From: JAIBBD01 sp041390685
Lineage (GTDB): Bacteria > Chloroflexota > Dehalococcoidia > UBA2979
Direction: 5' to 3'
Assembly (NCBI GenBank): GCA_041390685.1
Contig: JAWKPL010000001.1
Coordinates: forward strand, 372,001-436,000
Length of the DNA: 64,000 nucleotides
Below, piece by piece: positions 42,001 through 51,047 of this stretch. A program made the position numbers and the translations under genes. Each line of letters starts with the position of its first letter. Within the stretch, counting starts at the first letter, position 1. The notes under the pieces are model-generated. The model was not told the DNA's origin. It was given only the letters and a program-made list of their open reading frames with translations, and ran no database searches.

Positions 42001-43189
42001 AAAGCACCGCCTTGATGAGCCCGGCCGCACCGGCCGCGGGCATCGCGTGCCCGATCATCGACTTCACCGACCCGATCGCGATGCGCTCACCATCCGTGCG
42101 CCTGCTGCCGAAGAACCGTTCGAGCGTCTCGAGTTCCGCGGCGTCGCCCGCGCTGGTCGCCGTCCCATGCGCCTCGATCAGCCCCACCGTGCTCGGGTCG
42201 AGCCCGCTCGCCTCCCACGCTCGCGACAGCGCCCGGATCTGCCCTTCCACGGCGGGCGACATCAGGCTCGCGCTCCGGCCGTCGCTCGACACGCCGGTGC
42301 CCCGGATCACCGCATAGATCCGGTCGCCGTCGCGCTCAGCGGCTCGCCGGTCCTTCAGCACGAGCAGCCCCACGCCCTCGCCGATCAGCAGACCGTCCGC
42401 GCGCCGGTCGAACGGGCGGATCTGCTGGTTGTGCGACACCGCCCCGAGCTGGCACAGGATGCTCCAGAAGGGCGGGTCCTGACACACGTGGACCCCGCCG
42501 GCGATGACCATCTCGGACCGCCCCGCCTCGATCTCGTGACACGCCTGGTCCACCGCCACCAGCGAGCTCGCGCACGCCGCATCAACCGTATACGCGCCCC
42601 CATGGAAGTCCATCCGGTTCGCGATGCGGGACGCCACGAGGTTCGGCACCACACCAATCGCCGTGTCCGATCGAAACGTCGAGGCGCTCTCGTTGAACGC
42701 CGCCTTCACCTCGGCGAGCTTCGCCTCGCCGATCTCCGGCACCAGCTCCCGCAGCGTCAGGAGCACCTGCTCCGCCACCCGCGTCACGTTGTTGACCCGC
42801 ATCAGCCCCGCGCTGAAGTAGTTCCCCCGTCCAAGGATGATCGACGTCCGGTCGCGATCGAACCGCCTCGTCGTGTACCCAGCGTCGGCCAGCGCGCGCT
42901 GCGCGACCTGCAGGGTGAGCAGCTGGTCCGGCTCCGCACCCATCGCGGCCACCGGCATCACGCCAAAGGCCGCCGCATCGAACGTCGCGTACTCGTCGAT
43001 GAACCCGCCCCGGCGCGAATACAGCCGGTCCGGCGTCGACGACAGTTCGTCGAAGAACAGCCCGTCGAGGCGCTCAGGCGGCGCGTCCGTGATCGCGTCC
43101 ACGCCGTTGCGGATGTTGTTCCAGTACGTCTCGAGGTCGGGCGCGCCGGGGAAGATGCACGCCATCCCGATGATCGCGACGTCACTCAT
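39056..43189 (-). CDS. Multidomain synthase: KS-AT-DH-like-phosphopantetheinyl transferase
   Basis: A 1377-residue type I synthase. KS spans residues 1-450, with Cys206 in VDAACASSL, EAHGTATSAGD and the second His in SMIGHAMPAAG. AT spans about 550-840, with Ser612 in GHSIGEW and GFHTPSY at the specificity loop. A DH-like double hotdog covers about 900-1190 (His in LRDHCLYH near 913; Asp in LLDAAGQLAG near 1067). A Sfp-type PPTase occupies about 1230-1377 (SISHTEG, GIDIERI, WSAKEAAGK). No internal ACP is seen; the separate ACP follows, overlapping by 4 bases. ATG 43189 lies 15 bases after the partner synthase. It resembles a combination of PfaC-like dehydration and PfaE functions, with its own condensing pair. 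Confidence 0.92.
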   Translation of the reverse strand: MSDVAIIGMACIFPGAPDLETYWNNIRNGVDAITDAPPERLDGLFFDELSSTPDRLYSRRGGFIDEYATFDAAAFGVMPVAAMGAEPDQLLTLQVAQRALADAGYTTRRFDRDRTSIILGRGNYFSAGLMRVNNVTRVAEQVLLTLRELVPEIGEAKLAEVKAAFNESASTFRSDTAIGVVPNLVASRIANRMDFHGGAYTVDAACASSLVAVDQACHEIEAGRSEMVIAGGVHVCQDPPFWSILCQLGAVSHNQQIRPFDRRADGLLIGEGVGLLVLKDRRAAERDGDRIYAVIRGTGVSSDGRSASLMSPAVEGQIRALSRAWEASGLDPSTVGLIEAHGTATSAGDAAELETLERFFGSRRTDGERIAIGSVKSMIGHAMPAAGAAGLIKAVLSVYHGELPPSIHCEEPRDELRDGHFEVLSVARPWDAPVRRAGVNAFGFGGVNSHVIVEAHSALPAPARGSTAPAPAEALVLAASTREELLALLDRGASRISEGRWRIAVFNPTPERIATARATVERGVRRFGRDGIFFAPGGYLADGGKLAFLFPGVEAVEMPDVREVAAHFGYAAPDRPGTDVESLGARAVEVAALLDRALRSLGATPDAIAGHSIGEWSGMLSSGMVPMEEVESLLETFQEGAFDLPDLVFVAIGAGVGTAAGLIEDLEGSCVSHDNCAHQSIVCGPAAQMERLKGRLRERRILFEELPFRSGFHTPSYRPFVQQHLDRLSTLSIRPATVPLWSATTCSPYPDTRAEFTELFVRHLVEPVRFRELVGRLWEDGVRVFVQVGAGSLHAFVDDSLGGQPHNALSTLGVQRGALDQLRWVAAALFVEGADLELQKIGLGAAAGASSRPLSVPLGVPLVHLRPQAEGARATAAPTSAPSTATPAAAPPALLERTERRVFSVDTFPELRDHCLYHQPPGWPVLEDHAPSAPMTMSVALMREAAEALLPGKLAIAVERVVASSWLRVEPPVEAEITARQIDQERVRVTVGQYAEGTVVMGDQYPTPPQLLRRVQAQDPILLTAEACYRQRWLFHGPAYQGVTSIDASDGNGIRGMLVNLPAKGALLDAAGQLAGVWIVQKTETDRVSMPVRIGRVEFYGPEPPIGARVECEVAVRSLGAREVRSDIALWHDNVPYCLISQWENWRFDTSGGLFEVMRHPERSLLAEVHPEGFVTLAERNEPAREVLSLAGRFVSATALDEYRSLPSPRKRNEWLLGRIAAKDAVRSYLFDQGYGPIYPIEVGIEHDGSGRPVVKSGIGRDLRVSISHTEGIAAAYAVEGADPGIDIERIVPRTESFGSIAFTAEELAMLPAVNRDEWMTRLWSAKEAAGKARGTGLQGSPRTLPLQEINGTKMLIDGVWVRTRRIGQHVVAWTVL

Positions 43190-43204
43190 GGACGGCCGCG
43201 GACC

Positions 43205-46200
43205 TCACGAGACACTCCCGGGCGTCCCGCTCATCAGGATCACCTGCGCGTCGTCATCGGCTCCGATCCGCAACTCATCGAGGAACGCCTGCACGCCCAT
43301 CTCGGGGTCGATCACACTCACGCCCCGTCTGCGGTACTCCTCAACCAGCTCCGGACTCACCATCCCGCCACCGCCCCACGGGCCCCAGTTCACGGAGAAC
43401 ACCCGGCCGATGGAGTCCCCGTTCAGTCGCGCAGCCAGCCGGTCCAGCAGGTCGTTCGCCGCGGCGTAGTCCGTCTGCCCCCGGCTGCCAAAGACCGATG
43501 CGATGCTCGAGAAGAACGCCACGAACCGCACGCCGGGCCGCAGCTTCGCCGCTAGCGTCCGCGCCGGCTCCACCTTCGTCAGGAACACCCGCTCGAAGGA
43601 GTCCATCTCCTTGTCCCGGACCAGCCGGTCCTCGATCACGCCGGCCGCGTGGATCACGCCGTCGATCCGTCCGCGCCGCTCGTACACGCCGTCGATGAAC
43701 GCGCCGAACGCCGCCGCCTCCCGGACGTCGAGCGCCGTGTACCTGACCGTCCCGCCCGCCGCCTCGATGGCGTCGACCGTCCCGCGCACTTCGCGCGCCG
43801 CGAGGATGCGCCGCGCCCGCGCGTCCACCGCGCGTACGTCGCTCTCCCCCAGCGCCACGAGAGCGCTCCGCAACGCTGCGAGGTCGGCGGCCCCGTTTAG
43901 CTGCGCCTCAATCGGGTCGACGTCCGCCTCGGTGCGCCCGACCAGCTCGAAGACACACCCATAACGTCGGGCCAGCTCCGCCGCGATGCGGCTGCTGATC
44001 CCTCGCGCACCGCCCGTAATCAGGACCACCGACTCCCGGTCCAGCTCGATCGCCGCGACCCCCGTGTCCTCGAGGTCGCGCGAGACGACCCGCCGCACAC
44101 GGCGTACGTCGCCCGTGTACGCGACCTCGTCGAGCTCGTTGTACTCACCCAGTTCGGCGCACAGACGCTGCACCACCAGCGCGTCGTCCGCCCCCGGCTC
44201 CACGTGCACGACCCGGATCATCCGCTCCGGCCACTCACGCGCCAGGCTCTTCGTCAGTCCGGCGAGTCCGCCGGCTTCGTACGCCTGCTCCGAGGGCCTG
44301 CCTCCCGCGAGCATGGCCGCCTCACGCGTGAGGACAAGGACACGCGTGGCGCCGGCCAGCAACCCGTCCTTGAGCCGCCCGAACACACGCGGCACCTCGA
44401 GCGGACTCCAGTCGGAGGCCAGCCCGGCCAGCTCGATCAGCGCGTTGGCACGCTCCGGGCCTTCCACGATCGCCGCCCCCAGCCGCGCGACCTCGGTGGA
44501 AACCGCCTCCATGAGCGGCTCGTCCCCCCCGCTCACGGCGACCGTGAGCCCCTGCAGCGACCCCGCCTCCGGCACGCCTCCCATCGCCACGAACCGAGGC
44601 ACGTACCGCTCGGGCCGCGCGCCCGCAGCCTCCGCCTCGTCACGCGCCGGGGCCGCCTCCGCAACGGGCAGCGCCGCCTCCACAGCGGGCGCAACCGTAT
44701 GCTCGGGCGTGATCGAGGTGAGCGCCGCAACGATCGCACGCAGCGTCTTGAGCCGCACGATCTCGTCCGGCAGTTCGGAGGACGTGGCGTCACCCGCGCC
44801 CGTGACCTCCGACAGTGCGCCGAGGATCTCGATGCGCTTGATCGAGTCGATGCTCAGGTCGGCCTCGAGGTCCAGGTCAAGGTCGAGCATCTCCGCCGGG
44901 TACCCCGTGCGCTCACTGACGATCGCCACCAGCGTCGCCGTCAGATCCACGGCGGGCTGCGCCGGGGCCGCGGTCGCCTCCGGCAAAGCCGCTGGCGGGA
45001 TCACACCGGGAGCGGACGCGACAGCGGGTGCGGGTGTCGCCACAGGGATGACCGCCTGCAGCGCCTCCGCGATCTCTCGCAACGTCTTCAACCGCACGAG
45101 TTCGTCGGGCGTCTCCGCCAGCCCGGCGGCGCCGCCCTCCGTCACGTGGTCGAGCACTGCGCCCACGATCTCCACTCGCTTGATCGAGTCGATGCTCAGG
45201 TCCGCCTCAAGGTCCAGGTCAGGGTCGAGCATCTCCGCCGGATACCCCGTCCGCTCGCTCACGATCGCGACGAGCATCGCTGCGACGTCGATCGTCGCCG
45301 CGGACGCGGGGCCGGGTGGCTCTGTCGGCGCCGGGGCAACCGCCGTCGCAACCGCCGTCGAGGCGACCGTCGCCTCGACGGGCGCGGCCTCCGCCGCGGG
45401 CCCCGGCAGCGCCATGCCGTACAGATCTTCGAGCGCCCCGCCAATCTCACGCAGCGTCTTCAGCCGCACAAGGTCGTCCGGCGCTTCCGCCAGCGACGCG
45501 CTTCCGCCCGGCGCCAGCCGCTCGAGGATCGCCCCGACGATCTCGACCCGCTTGATCGAGTCGATGCTCAGGTCCGCCTCCAGGTCGAGGTCCAGGTCCA
45601 GCATCTCGGCCGGGTACCCCGTCCGCTCGCTGACGAGGTCGACCAGCAACGTCCGCACCGGGATCGCGGCCGGCGTCGTCGCGACGGCAAGGGTAACGAC
45701 CGTGGCTGGCGAAGATGCGGCCGCGGGGCGATCGGCTCCGGCGAACGCCGGCGCCGGACCGTCAACGCGGCCGTCGGCGGTGCCGGTGCCGTTCGCATGA
45801 CCGGGCGTCGCGAAGCCGTCGGACGCCCCGTGACCATTGCTGCTCCCGTTGCCGTTGCGCAAGCCATGGGGCTCCGGCGGGAACGCCGGCAGCTCGCCGT
45901 GCGAATCCTGCCCGTCGGCGGCCGCTGGCCCCTGCCCGAGATACGCCATCAACGCGCGCTCCTGGGCCTCCGCCAGCTCCCGCACGTTGCGCAGGTACTC
46001 CAGCATGACGGCGCCTTGCGCGTCGCTCGCGATGCCACCGGCCCCACCATCGAGGGATTGCGCCGGCCGCACCGCTTCGTCAGGGGCTGCGTCAGGATAT
46101 CGCTGTGGAACGGCCGCGGCGGGCGCTACCACGGACCCGGTAACCGGCTTCATCCCGTGCTCCGGCAGTGCGCCAGAAACAGGCATCGCCAGCTGCCCGC

Positions 46201-49200
46201 TCAGCATCCACGAGGTCGGCTTCGGTCCGGGGCGCGCTTCGAGGTCGATGACCTCCGCCCCGCGGCCGGCAAATAGCCGCTCGACGTCGAACTCGACCCC
46301 GTGCACCGCCAGCTGAGCGAGTGCCCCCAGCAGCGACGGCAGTGCCTGCGCCCCGCCCTGGTCGATCGATACCGCGAGGTGCGGACGGTCGCCGAGGATG
46401 CGCCCGGCCAGCCCCGTCAGCGTCTGCCCTGGCCCCGCCTCCACGAAGACGCGCGCTCCGCCCTCGTACATGGCGCGCACTTCGTCGGCGAAGCGCACGG
46501 GCGCCGGAATGTGCTCCACGAGCCGCTGCTTGATCGCCGCCGCCTCCTGCGGGTACGGCTCGGCGGTCGTGTTCGAGTACACCGTCCGCTGTAGCTCACC
46601 CATCCGCACGTCGGCGAGCACGTCTTCGAAGCGGTCAGCCGCCGGCGCGACGATGGGACTGTGGAAGGCGCTGCTCACCGGCAGTTCCACGGTCCGAATG
46701 CCGGCCTCGCGAAGGCGCGCCCGCGCCTCGGCGACAGCCTCCGTCGCCCCCGACAGCACGTTCTGGTCCGGCGCGTTCTGGTTCGCGATCACGACGCCGT
46801 CGATGTCGTGGATCAGCCCTCGGATCGTCTCGAGGTCCGACAGCGCCGCCGCCATGCTGCCGGGGTCGCCGCCCTCGGGGATGCACTCCGCGATCGAGGC
46901 GGCCCGCGCCTCGCTCAGCATCAGCAGGTCCTGCGCCGAGAACGCGCCCGCCACACAGAGCGCCACCAGTTCCCCGTAACTGTGCCCGCCGAGCATCGCC
47001 GGCTCGATCCCGAGGCCCAGTAGCAACTCCGATGCCGCCAGCCCGGCGATCCCGAGTGACGGCTGAGCGTTGCGGGTGTCCGTGAGCGTGCGCTTCTGTG
47101 CGTCGGCCTCCTCGCGCGACCACGCCGGTGGCGGCAGCATCACGTCGCGCCAGCGCTCCCCCAGCTCCAGGTACCGCTGCAGTGACGCGAAGTGGATGAA
47201 CAGGTCGCCGAGCATCCCCGGCTTCTGGCTACCCTGACCCGGGAACAGGAACGCCAGCGTGCCGTCCTCGGCCAGCGGCCTCGCCGGACGCCGGTACACC
47301 ACGGCACCCAGCGTCTCGAGGTGCTCACGCAGCTCGTCCAGGTTCGTCGCCACCAGCGCCAGTTGCACGGCCCCGGGCATCGTCGAGACGGTCTTCGCGA
47401 GGTCGGTGAGCTCCCACCGCGTCCCCGCCTCCAGCGCCGCCCGCACCGCATCCACCGTCCGCATCGCCTCGGCCTCGTCGGCGCCCCGGAACAAGAACAG
47501 TTCCGCCGGCCATGCGGGCGATGCTTCCGGCACCCCGGCCGCATCGTAGCTCGACAGCACCGCGTGGAAGTTCGTGCCCCCGAACCCGAAGGCGCTCACG
47601 CCGGCGAACCGCTCCGGCCCGGGCCATGGCCGCGGCTCGGTGTTGATGATGAACGGGCTGCTCGGTTCCCAGCCTGGATTCGGCGCCTGCACGTTCAGCG
47701 TCGGCGGCAGCACCTGGTAGTGCAGCGCCAGCGCTGCCTTGATCATCCCCGCGAGCCCCGCCGTGCACTTGGTGTGCCCGATCTGCGATTTCACCGATCC
47801 CAGCGCACAGCTCGCCGAGGTGGCCCCGGCCTTCCGGAACACCTCGGTCAGCGTCTCGAGCTCCGTCCGGTCCCCGACGACCGTCCCGGTCCCGTGCGCT
47901 TCGATCAGCCCCACCGAGGACGGCGACACGCCCGCTCGCGCGTACGCGCGGTGCAGCGTGCGGACCTGACCCTCCTGGCGCGGCGCCGTCAGCCCCAGAC
48001 TCTTGCCGTCGCTGCCGCCCGCGACGCCCTTGATGACCGCATAGATGCGGTCGCCGTCGCGCTGCGCGTCGCTCAGCCGCTTCAGCACCACCGCGGCCAC
48101 TCCCTCGCCGAGCGCGATCCCGTCCGCCGAGGCGTCCAGCGGCTTGCACTGCCCCGTCGGCGACAACGCGTGCACGCTCGCGAACATCAGGTAGTCGGTG
48201 ATCCCGTTGTGGAAGTCCGCCCCGCCGCAGATCACGAGGTCGCTCGACCCCGTCGTCAGCTCCTTCACTGCGAGGTCGACCGCCGCCAGCGCCGATGCGC
48301 ACGCGGCGTCCACCGTGTAGTTCACGCCCCCGAGGTCGAGCCGGTTGGCGATTCGGCCCGCGATCACGTTTCCGAGGATCCCCGGGAACGAGTCTTCGGT
48401 CAGGCTCGGCAGCACGTCGTCCAGTTCGGGCGGAAGCTCCCCCACGTACTGGCGCCAGAGCGCCCGGAAGCCGTACACCCCCGCCAGTTCACCGCCGCCC
48501 TCGGCGCCGAAGATGACCGACGCGCGCTCACGGTCGAAGCTGCGCGTCTCATAACCGGCGTCCTGCAGCGCCCGCCGGCTGACCTCGAGCGCCACGAGCT
48601 GCACCGGTTCAATCGCCGCGAGCGACCGCGGCGGAATCCCGTACGCCAGCGGGTCGAACTCCACCGGGTCGATGAACCCGCCCCACTTCGAGGGCGTCAT
48701 GTCGCCGCTCCTCGAGTCGGGGTCGAAGAACTCCCCGGCATTCCAGCGATCCGCCGGGACTTCCGTGATGCTGTTTACGCCATTCACGATGTTCGACCAG
48801 AACGACGGCAGGTCGGCAGCGCCTGGCAGGATCACCGACATCCCGACGATCGCGACGTCGTCGCCAGACGAGCCGTCAGCCGCCCTCACGAGTTCGCCCC
48901 CGGCCGATGCACGCAGTAGCTCGAACGACCCCTCGGCGACGTCCGCATGCAACTCCCGGATCGTCCGCACGCGGTCTCCGAGGGCGGCCACCTGGCCGAT
49001 CATGACCATCCCCTCGCGCTCCTGCACCGACTCGTCGACGGAGACGAGCTCCGACCCCTCGCGCACGATCCCCTTCGCCGCGATGCGCAACCGTCCAAGG
49101 TTCATGTCCTCCAGCGCCGCCCACACCTCGTCGCGCGGCAGGCCAGCAGCGACGAGACGCTCCCGCTCGGCCTCGAAGGCGCGCACGTACGGCGTATCGG

Positions 49201-50812
49201 CGCACCGGGTCACATGGCCGGGCGCCGTCTCGAGCAACACCGTCCGCTCGCAGTCCAGCGCGGCGCGCTGGAACAGGGGCTTCAGCGCCTCGGTCGCCAC
49301 CAGCTCCTCGGTGAACAGATATGCCGTACCCATCAGCACACCCACGCTCGCGCCTCGCGCCTCAAGCGGCGCCGCGAGCACCGACACCATCGCCGCCGAC
49401 CGCGCGTCGTGGATGCCGCCCGCGAACAGCACCGACAGCTCCTCGGGCCGCTCGAAGCGCATCAGCCGCCGGACCTGCTGCTCCCACAGCACGAAGCTGC
49501 TCCGCGGGCCGATGTGACCGCCGCACTCCTGTCCCTCAAACACGAACCGCCGCGCGCCCTGCTTCAAAAACAGGTCGAGGAGCCCGGGCGACGGCACGTG
49601 CAAATAGGTCGCGGTCCCCAGAGCCTCGAACTTCGCCGCCTGCTCTGGACGCCCGCCCGCGATCAGCGCCACCGGCGGCCGCACGGCCTCGACCGCGGCG
49701 AACTGCTCGTCCTGTAGCGCCGGCGGCACGAACCCCAGGATGCCCACACCCCAGGTGCGCCCCGCGAGGCGTTCCGCCGCTGCCGTCAGCAGTCGCTGCG
49801 CCTCAACGCCTGACATCACCGCCAGCGCGAGAAACGGCAGTCCGCCCGCCTCACTGACTGCCTCCGCGAACGCCGGGCTGTCGCTCACGCGAGTCATCGG
49901 CCCCTGCGCGATCGCCGCGCCCGTACCGTGCAACGCCGCGAAGGCAGAATGCCCGTCGAACAGCGGCGCATCAGACGCCAGCCGGAACTGCTCATCAATC
50001 CGCCGCTCGAGCGCCGGCACCAGCCGTCCGATGCTGCCGTACTCCTCCGCGAACCCGGCGGCGAACGCGGCGTCCGCCCCCGCAGGCAGCACGTGCTCGC
50101 TCAGGCTGCCCGCACCGAGCCGCGCCACGAGGGCCTCGGCGGACAGTTCGGACAGGTTCAACCCCGGTCGGCTGTACACGCGGTGCTCGTGCAGCACGAG
50201 CGTCTCACTGCCGTCCATCGCGGCCACGACCCGCTTCAGGTCGGCCGGCAGTGCGCTCTCATGGAGCAGCGCCGTCTGCGAGTCCAGCACCACGCCAGCG
50301 GCCCCGCCCGCCACACAGGCGGCCGCCGTGAACATGCCAATGCCCCCCTGCACCCAGATCGGCAGGTCGATGCCCCGCACCAACTCCTGCAGCAGGACGA
50401 ACGCCGTCTCGCTGCCCACGCGCCCGCCCGCTTCGTGACCCTTCGCGATGATCGCATCCGCCCCGGCGTCACGCGCCGCGGTGGCCTCTTCGACAGAAGT
50501 CACCTGGACGACGCGCCGGAACCCCGCCCAGCGCGCCAGGTCCTCTCCCGCCGCGACAACGATTGTAGTGATGTTCGTAGGCAGTCTCTCTGCATCGAAC
50601 AGCACACCCTCGGGGACTCGGACACCAAACTCGAGCCGAGGTTCCGCCGCCAGTTGGTAAAGAGATGCGAACGCCTGTTCCCGGTCTCGCCCGAGGTCAA
50701 GAACACCGAGGGCGCCGGCCCGCGCCGCCGCAATGACAAGCCCGTGATCCGGTGCCTCAAAAGGGCTCAGCACAACGACGCGCGACAAACGATCAAGCAC
50801 TGAACACCTCAT
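43205..50812 (-). CDS. Multidomain synthase: NMO-NMO-KS-AT-ACP-ACP-ACP-KR
   Basis: A 2535-residue type I synthase. Two tandem nitronate-monooxygenase/PfaD-like FMN domains fill residues 1-620, each with a G-x-E-x-GG(R/H)-x-G motif (GHEAGGRVG, GQECGGHIG). KS spans about 650-1080 (Cys838 in VDAACASAL, EAHGTGT, GHTKCTAG). AT spans about 1150-1460 (Ser1278 in GHSYGEL; AFHSP, malonyl-like). A linker and three near-identical ACPs follow (Ser about 1752, 1875 and 1990 in LSIDSIKR). The KR has a structural half and ITGGARGIS near 2261, with Tyr near 2448 in TDYAAAND. The KR and ACP sequences are of PfaA style. ATG 50812 is preferred because a good promoter overlaps the longer frame (GTG 50878). The likely product is a reduced long acyl chain made with the downstream synthase. 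Confidence 0.92.
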   Translation of the reverse strand: MRCSVLDRLSRVVVLSPFEAPDHGLVIAAARAGALGVLDLGRDREQAFASLYQLAAEPRLEFGVRVPEGVLFDAERLPTNITTIVVAAGEDLARWAGFRRVVQVTSVEEATAARDAGADAIIAKGHEAGGRVGSETAFVLLQELVRGIDLPIWVQGGIGMFTAAACVAGGAAGVVLDSQTALLHESALPADLKRVVAAMDGSETLVLHEHRVYSRPGLNLSELSAEALVARLGAGSLSEHVLPAGADAAFAAGFAEEYGSIGRLVPALERRIDEQFRLASDAPLFDGHSAFAALHGTGAAIAQGPMTRVSDSPAFAEAVSEAGGLPFLALAVMSGVEAQRLLTAAAERLAGRTWGVGILGFVPPALQDEQFAAVEAVRPPVALIAGGRPEQAAKFEALGTATYLHVPSPGLLDLFLKQGARRFVFEGQECGGHIGPRSSFVLWEQQVRRLMRFERPEELSVLFAGGIHDARSAAMVSVLAAPLEARGASVGVLMGTAYLFTEELVATEALKPLFQRAALDCERTVLLETAPGHVTRCADTPYVRAFEAERERLVAAGLPRDEVWAALEDMNLGRLRIAAKGIVREGSELVSVDESVQEREGMVMIGQVAALGDRVRTIRELHADVAEGSFELLRASAGGELVRAADGSSGDDVAIVGMSVILPGAADLPSFWSNIVNGVNSITEVPADRWNAGEFFDPDSRSGDMTPSKWGGFIDPVEFDPLAYGIPPRSLAAIEPVQLVALEVSRRALQDAGYETRSFDRERASVIFGAEGGGELAGVYGFRALWRQYVGELPPELDDVLPSLTEDSFPGILGNVIAGRIANRLDLGGVNYTVDAACASALAAVDLAVKELTTGSSDLVICGGADFHNGITDYLMFASVHALSPTGQCKPLDASADGIALGEGVAAVVLKRLSDAQRDGDRIYAVIKGVAGGSDGKSLGLTAPRQEGQVRTLHRAYARAGVSPSSVGLIEAHGTGTVVGDRTELETLTEVFRKAGATSASCALGSVKSQIGHTKCTAGLAGMIKAALALHYQVLPPTLNVQAPNPGWEPSSPFIINTEPRPWPGPERFAGVSAFGFGGTNFHAVLSSYDAAGVPEASPAWPAELFLFRGADEAEAMRTVDAVRAALEAGTRWELTDLAKTVSTMPGAVQLALVATNLDELREHLETLGAVVYRRPARPLAEDGTLAFLFPGQGSQKPGMLGDLFIHFASLQRYLELGERWRDVMLPPPAWSREEADAQKRTLTDTRNAQPSLGIAGLAASELLLGLGIEPAMLGGHSYGELVALCVAGAFSAQDLLMLSEARAASIAECIPEGGDPGSMAAALSDLETIRGLIHDIDGVVIANQNAPDQNVLSGATEAVAEARARLREAGIRTVELPVSSAFHSPIVAPAADRFEDVLADVRMGELQRTVYSNTTAEPYPQEAAAIKQRLVEHIPAPVRFADEVRAMYEGGARVFVEAGPGQTLTGLAGRILGDRPHLAVSIDQGGAQALPSLLGALAQLAVHGVEFDVERLFAGRGAEVIDLEARPGPKPTSWMLSGQLAMPVSGALPEHGMKPVTGSVVAPAAAVPQRYPDAAPDEAVRPAQSLDGGAGGIASDAQGAVMLEYLRNVRELAEAQERALMAYLGQGPAAADGQDSHGELPAFPPEPHGLRNGNGSSNGHGASDGFATPGHANGTGTADGRVDGPAPAFAGADRPAAASSPATVVTLAVATTPAAIPVRTLLVDLVSERTGYPAEMLDLDLDLEADLSIDSIKRVEIVGAILERLAPGGSASLAEAPDDLVRLKTLREIGGALEDLYGMALPGPAAEAAPVEATVASTAVATAVAPAPTEPPGPASAATIDVAAMLVAIVSERTGYPAEMLDPDLDLEADLSIDSIKRVEIVGAVLDHVTEGGAAGLAETPDELVRLKTLREIAEALQAVIPVATPAPAVASAPGVIPPAALPEATAAPAQPAVDLTATLVAIVSERTGYPAEMLDLDLDLEADLSIDSIKRIEILGALSEVTGAGDATSSELPDEIVRLKTLRAIVAALTSITPEHTVAPAVEAALPVAEAAPARDEAEAAGARPERYVPRFVAMGGVPEAGSLQGLTVAVSGGDEPLMEAVSTEVARLGAAIVEGPERANALIELAGLASDWSPLEVPRVFGRLKDGLLAGATRVLVLTREAAMLAGGRPSEQAYEAGGLAGLTKSLAREWPERMIRVVHVEPGADDALVVQRLCAELGEYNELDEVAYTGDVRRVRRVVSRDLEDTGVAAIELDRESVVLITGGARGISSRIAAELARRYGCVFELVGRTEADVDPIEAQLNGAADLAALRSALVALGESDVRAVDARARRILAAREVRGTVDAIEAAGGTVRYTALDVREAAAFGAFIDGVYERRGRIDGVIHAAGVIEDRLVRDKEMDSFERVFLTKVEPARTLAAKLRPGVRFVAFFSSIASVFGSRGQTDYAAANDLLDRLAARLNGDSIGRVFSVNWGPWGGGGMVSPELVEEYRRRGVSVIDPEMGVQAFLDELRIGADDDAQVILMSGTPGSVS
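44825..44922 (-). repeat. ACP-coding repeat, third copy
   Basis: One of three 98-bp DNA segments of very high identity encoding the phosphopantetheine region of the tandem ACPs (consensus ERTGYPAEMLDLDLDLEADL). Recent duplication or gene conversion is implied because the linkers between copies have diverged. Confidence 0.85.
45167..45264 (-). repeat. ACP-coding repeat, second copy
   Basis: The second copy of the 98-bp ACP core; it differs from the others at a few silent positions and by Pro for Leu (MLDPDLDL). Confidence 0.85.
45539..45636 (-). repeat. ACP-coding repeat, first copy
   Basis: The first copy of the 98-bp ACP core. Copy starts are 372 and 342 bases apart, the lengths of one ACP plus linker. 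Confidence 0.85.
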
Positions 50813-50837
50813 CGATGAGTGCGCGGGCGTTTCAGGA

Positions 50838-50866
50838 AGAATAGACTGGCATAACACCCGAGGCAA
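50838..50866 (-). promoter_or_regulatory. Predicted promoter of the synthase operon
   Basis: On the minus strand TTGCCT (50866-50861) and TATTCT (50843-50838) are separated by exactly 17 bases. Transcription would start near 50831, inside the longest version of the reading frame, so the ATG at 50812 (UTR of about 20 bases, no clear Shine-Dalgarno) is the likelier start. Confidence 0.6.
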
Positions 50867-51047
50867 CGTTTCACTCACCCGAGAGCGCGCCCTGTCTGAA
50901 GTGGGCTACGACTGTCTCCCCCGCCCACGCGACGGCGCCGCACCCGTGCGCCCGGTCCCTCCTGAGGACACCCGTTTGCGACGATTCACTGCTCCAGGTC
51001 GCTGACGCGGGCGCTCATCAGCCACACCGGCAGCGCCAGCGTAGGCG

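Noticed and set aside
40403..43555. A 1050-codon plus-strand frame antisense to the KS-AT-DH synthase
   Set aside because: The Arg/His/Pro-rich composition is typical of antisense of GC-rich genes; no domain pattern and no ribosome site.
44825..45636. Regularly spaced near-identical segments resembling a repeat array
   Set aside because: They are 98-bp coding repeats spaced by 342-372 bases within one protein, not CRISPR repeats.
44204..46276. Long plus-strand frame across the ACP repeats
   Set aside because: Antisense shadow; its repeats simply mirror the tandem ACPs.
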